Notes under the pieces: model-generated
Database searches by the model: none
Told to the model about the DNA's origin: nothing
The model's input: only the letters and a program-made list of their open reading frames with translations
Shown: piece after piece, positions 60,948-64,000 of the stretch
How positions within the stretch are numbered: the stretch's first letter is position 1
Layout of the letters: each line of letters opens with the position of its first letter
Program-made: the position numbers and the translations under genes
Assembly: GCF_036785885.1 (NCBI RefSeq)
Contig: NC_092320.1
Location: 16,927,557 to 16,991,556 of the forward strand
DNA from: Coffea arabica
Lineage: Eukaryota > Streptophyta > Magnoliopsida > Gentianales > Rubiaceae
Direction: 5' to 3'
DNA length: 64,000 nt

Positions 60948-62383
60948 TCACTGTTAGAGTGAAGATCAAAGAGAGTGATCAAAAAGCAACATAGTTTTGG
61001 AAGCTTTTTCTTTTCTTTTCTTTTCTTTTTTGTTAGTTCAAGGAATTGCTGTATGGGTCACATTGGTGCTTTAAGCTGCAGGAGGTAATTAGTTTATGAG
61101 ATCTGCCTTTTTGGTTTTGCTTGTGATCACGTTTCAAAATCATTTCCCCACAACTATCAAACGGAGACGGAAATTAATTAATAAAAAATGAATTCGTAAT
61201 CTGTTTTAAACTGAACATTACTAATAAAAGTTTGTTATCAATTAGTAATACTGCTATAAGATTACTCTAATTGAGGGAAGCTTATTATAGATGAACCTCA
61301 TATCCTAACTTCATTTAAGTATTTTTTTTTCTTGCTGAGAGGATATTAGTGAACAATCAGGTACGACAAGAGCATTTCTAATACTGCAACCTTCATCAGA
61401 TTTCCATTGATTTTAATTTTTTTCTATTACACATAAAATCAGATGCTTGCATATAGTAATAATGTCTTCATTGTTTCCCTAAATTCAATGAACTCAATAA
61501 CATGGAAAACGGAATACTGTTTAGATGGAACAAAGTGTTGCTAAAATTCCAGAGCTTTCTATTGGGTCTATAGAATTGTCTGTGTTATAATGACTTTTTT
61601 CCCCATATCATGATAAGTTGTTAGCATTTAGAAAAGGATTAACTGCATGGAGATTTACTAATTACACTGAAAACCCTATCTCTTTGCAAGTCAAGGAGAT
61701 TTTGCTGCTGATATGGGCCGTCTCGTGTCAAAATGATATTTTAATTCCTTTCATATCAGTTTCACTAGGTAAGTTATCTAATGGAAGATCGACTTTTTTC
61801 TTGCAATGAGATCAGGTGTCTTGACATGTTCAGTTTAAGTTTCTGTTTCATAAGTTAAGCACATGATCGATCAGGGCACATGACAATGCATTTATTTGGT
61901 TGAATTGCAGTTTGTAAATCAGAGAATTCAGTGGAAGTTTCCATCCAACAACATATGATGCAAGTTAATTTAATCATCCCGTACACATCAAAACTTTCAT
62001 TTAGAAGTCATCTTCCAATCTAAACATGACATGTATGAATCCAAGGTAGAGAAGCCAAGAAGATCTTGAATGTGGAGGAGGCTCTTGGATGTCCAAGAAA
62101 CTAAACAGCAATATAAAATAGAGGTCTAGGAGGCAAACATCAGATGTAATTAAAGAAAGGAGGTTTCATTGAAGGCTAGCTAGTTATTGTAAAACCACTA
62201 GATTAATTAGTGTGTAAAACAGGTCGATTTTCCGAGCAAATACTTGAGACAGTTGGCCACATCCTCCGCCTAGTTTCATGGCTACAGCCAAGAATACCGT
62301 CCAAACAATTCATTGGACATTGTTATATACAACCCTAGTTCCTCTTTAGCTTCCATTCTTTATTGTATAAATTTTTGCAGAAA
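60948..62383. other. DUF642 3' flank, array edge and single-copy DNA
   Basis: Shared sequence ends at 61040 after a TTTTC run. From 61041 the DNA has no counterpart in the other units. It shows no recognisable gene. A 63-codon ORF at 61618-61809 has no family features. The last few hundred bases should hold the promoter of the next gene; ATATA near 62324 is a weak TATA candidate. Confidence 0.5.
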
Positions 62384-63937
62384 ATGGCTCCCTTTCAAAC
62401 TCTCTGCATTTTGTTCATCTTTTCTATTTGCGGAAGCTTTTCGTTCGCTGCAGTCACCCTATTTCTTGATGGTATGCTCGAACCTCTCTCGCTATTTCTC
62501 AACAAGTAACTTGCCAAGTCTACATCACTAGATAATCAAGATTTTGCCTCAGGTTCTTTTTCATGTATATATACCCAAAAGCTAAAGAATGAGTGGAAAA
62601 TTTCACTTGCGGCAATTAATACAAATTATGCTAATCGTACATGTCTGTCTATTAATTTGCAGGTCTACTAGAAATCGGTAACTTTGAAGAAGGACCAAAG
62701 GCATCAAATCTAAAGAAAACAGTGATCATAGGAAAACACTCCTTGCCCAAATGGGAGATTGATGGTATAGTTGAGTACGTCTCAGGTGGACCACAACCTG
62801 GTGGTTTTCGCTTTGCAATTCCTCGTGGGGCTCATGCAGTGAGGCTTGGAAATGAAGCTGCCATATCTCAGCATGTCAAGGTGAAACCTAGAGCAATCTA
62901 TTCTTTGACCTTTTCAGCCACCAGGACTTGTGCCCAAGATGAGGTGCTAAGGGGTTCTGTCCCTGGATTCTCAAGTCAACTTCCCATCCAGACATTGTAC
63001 AGCAGCGATGGTGATGATACTTATGCCTGGGCTTTTAAGGCTGCTTCTGATGTTGTTAAGGTCACATTTCATAACCCGGGGGTTCAAGAGGATCCAACCT
63101 GCGGACCTCTCCTGGATGCTGTTGCCATCAAGGAGATATTAAGCAATGGGCACACTAGGGGTAAGTCCTCCTTTCCAAATTATGCTTAATATTATTAGTA
63201 GGCTACCTTCATATTCTTCATTCTTCACCTTCTAGTCATTTTTTACAAATGGTAAAATTGGGCCTCAGTATTCGTAAATGTTCTGATTCTCAGTTCTAAT
63301 TCCAAAACTACAACTTTCTGGGGGATATAACAAATTAGGATCTGATCTAACGGTGGACCAAATATTAAATGACAATAATAGTATACTTTTAATTAGACGG
63401 TAGAAATGTCGATGCAATATTTTTCTACAATCATCTAAAATTTGGTCGCAAATAAGTAGAGTCCATGTAAACATTTCCCTTCTTGTTTTATCTTAAGAAA
63501 AGAAGAAGTAAGATCCTTTAAATGCACAAACAGTGACTGATTGTGTAATTACTTCTGCAAAATGTGTTGCAGGTAACTTGGTAAGAAATGGTGGATTCGA
63601 AAACGGCCCTCATGTATTCAAGAATTTCTCGACTGGGGTTCTACTCCTTCCAATGACGTCTGACTCTTACTCAACAGTCCCCGGGTGGATTGTCCAACAC
63701 CTCAAACCTGTTAAATACATCGATTCCAAGCATTTCTTTGTTCCACAAGGAAATGCGGCCATTGAATTGATTGGAGGAAGGGAAACTGCAATAGCACAGA
63801 TTATAAGAACAGTGGTTAACAAGTTCTACCTCCTTTCGTTCACGATTGCTGATGCAAAGAACGGTTGTCATGGAGAGATGATGGTTGAAGCTTATGCAGC
63901 AAAGCAAACTCTGAAAGTTCCATTCAGATCTACTGGA
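62384..63937 (+). pseudogene. Fourth DUF642 gene, diverged paralogue, interrupted at the window edge
   Basis: Exon 1 (62384-62471) encodes a signal peptide MAPFQTLCILFIFSICGSF... ending FLDG. Exon 2 (62663-63160) encodes domain 1 to CGPLLDAVAIKE. Exon 3 starts at 63573 with NLVRNGGFENGPHVF. Exon lengths and phases equal those of the tandem copies, but many residues and all introns differ, so this is an older duplicate that stands outside the array. The alignment runs to residue 317 (FRSTG) and then stops at 63937. What follows is GC-rich sequence unlike any DUF642. Everything before that is intact. The gene is therefore probably broken by an insertion, unless the rest continues beyond one that lies in the next stretch of DNA. 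Confidence 0.8.
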
Positions 63938-64000
63938 ACCATGGTTCAAAGTCACGGTTGCGGTCGCGGTCGCGGCCCGGAACGTTCCACATCGGTCTCG
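63938..64000. mobile_element. Possible mobile-element end in the fourth DUF642 gene
   Basis: The sequence switches to repeated CGGTTGCGGTCGCGG and CCCGGAACGTTCC, with base composition unlike anything else here and no DUF642 similarity. An abrupt switch within an exon suggests an inserted element. Only one side is visible, so no duplication or inverted end can be checked. Confidence 0.4.

Larger units (their letters stand above)
47377..61040. repeat. Tandem cassette unit 3 (NAC + DUF642)
   Basis: The last cassette of the array. Shared sequence ends at 61040 (TTGTTAGTTCA), after which units 1 and 2 continue TGAACAAG but this unit continues AGGAATTGC. It lacks the insertions at the LTR A/D2 hotspot and carries a shortened LTR F. 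Confidence 0.85.

Noticed and set aside
61618..61809. 63-codon ORF in the single-copy DNA
   Set aside because: No motif, signal peptide or splice context; length expected by chance.
1..64000. Possibility that the three cassettes are purely an assembly artefact
   Set aside because: Each unit has its own insertions with clean target duplications and private substitutions, which an artefact would not create. The identity of 1-2699 with unit 3 still deserves a read-level check.

Overview
This is nuclear DNA of a flowering plant, most likely a eudicot. The host genes encode two plant-specific families (a NAC-domain transcription factor and DUF642 cell-wall proteins) with ordinary GT-AG introns. 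They sit in AT-rich intergenic DNA dense with plant mobile elements: LTR retrotransposons primed by tRNA-Asp, a LINE with a plant-type RNase H domain, hAT and Mutator-like miniature elements. The species cannot be told from the sequence alone.

The backbone is a tandem array of one cassette, a minus-strand NAC gene followed by a plus-strand DUF642 gene, present three times: unit 1 at about 1-28191 (its left end, including NAC exon 3, lies before the window), unit 2 at 28192-47376, unit 3 at 47377-61040. Shared sequence stops abruptly at 61040. The DNA beyond is single-copy here and carries a fourth, more diverged DUF642 gene (62384 onward), which is broken by unrelated GC-rich sequence at the window edge.

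NAC genes: unit 2 (33685-36315) and unit 3 (49482-52119) are complete three-exon genes of 380 codons. Unit 1 shows exons 1 and 2 only. DUF642 genes: unit 2 (45152-47283, 368 aa) is intact. Unit 3 (58811-60922) has a 4-bp insertion that replaces the last conserved Cys-containing motif. Unit 1 (25452-28113) is a pseudogene: its signal-peptide exon is gone and a hAT-type element sits inside exon 3.

Mobile elements explain most length differences between units. In unit 1, 2700-14484 is a solo LTR that was invaded by a second solo LTR (2798-4672) and by a complete 8.1-kb non-autonomous LTR element (5362-13494). Then 15697-24406 holds a solo LTR and a complete 7.0-kb relative side by side, the same 5-bp ATAAT repeat bordering and separating both. 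A 5'-truncated LINE (29195-32570) sits inside a Mutator-like miniature element (28593-32969). Units 2 and 3 share a solo LTR that unit 1 lacks, and unit 2 has another of its own at 37551-39239. Target-site duplications were read for nearly all of these, and empty sites exist in the sister units.

The strongest points of interest are the mosaic history of the array (left parts pair units 1 and 3, right parts pair units 2 and 3), the decay of DUF642 copies by different routes, and a non-autonomous LTR family that keeps a 385-codon zinc-knuckle ORF but has no polymerase. No RNA genes, CRISPR arrays or prokaryotic systems were seen.
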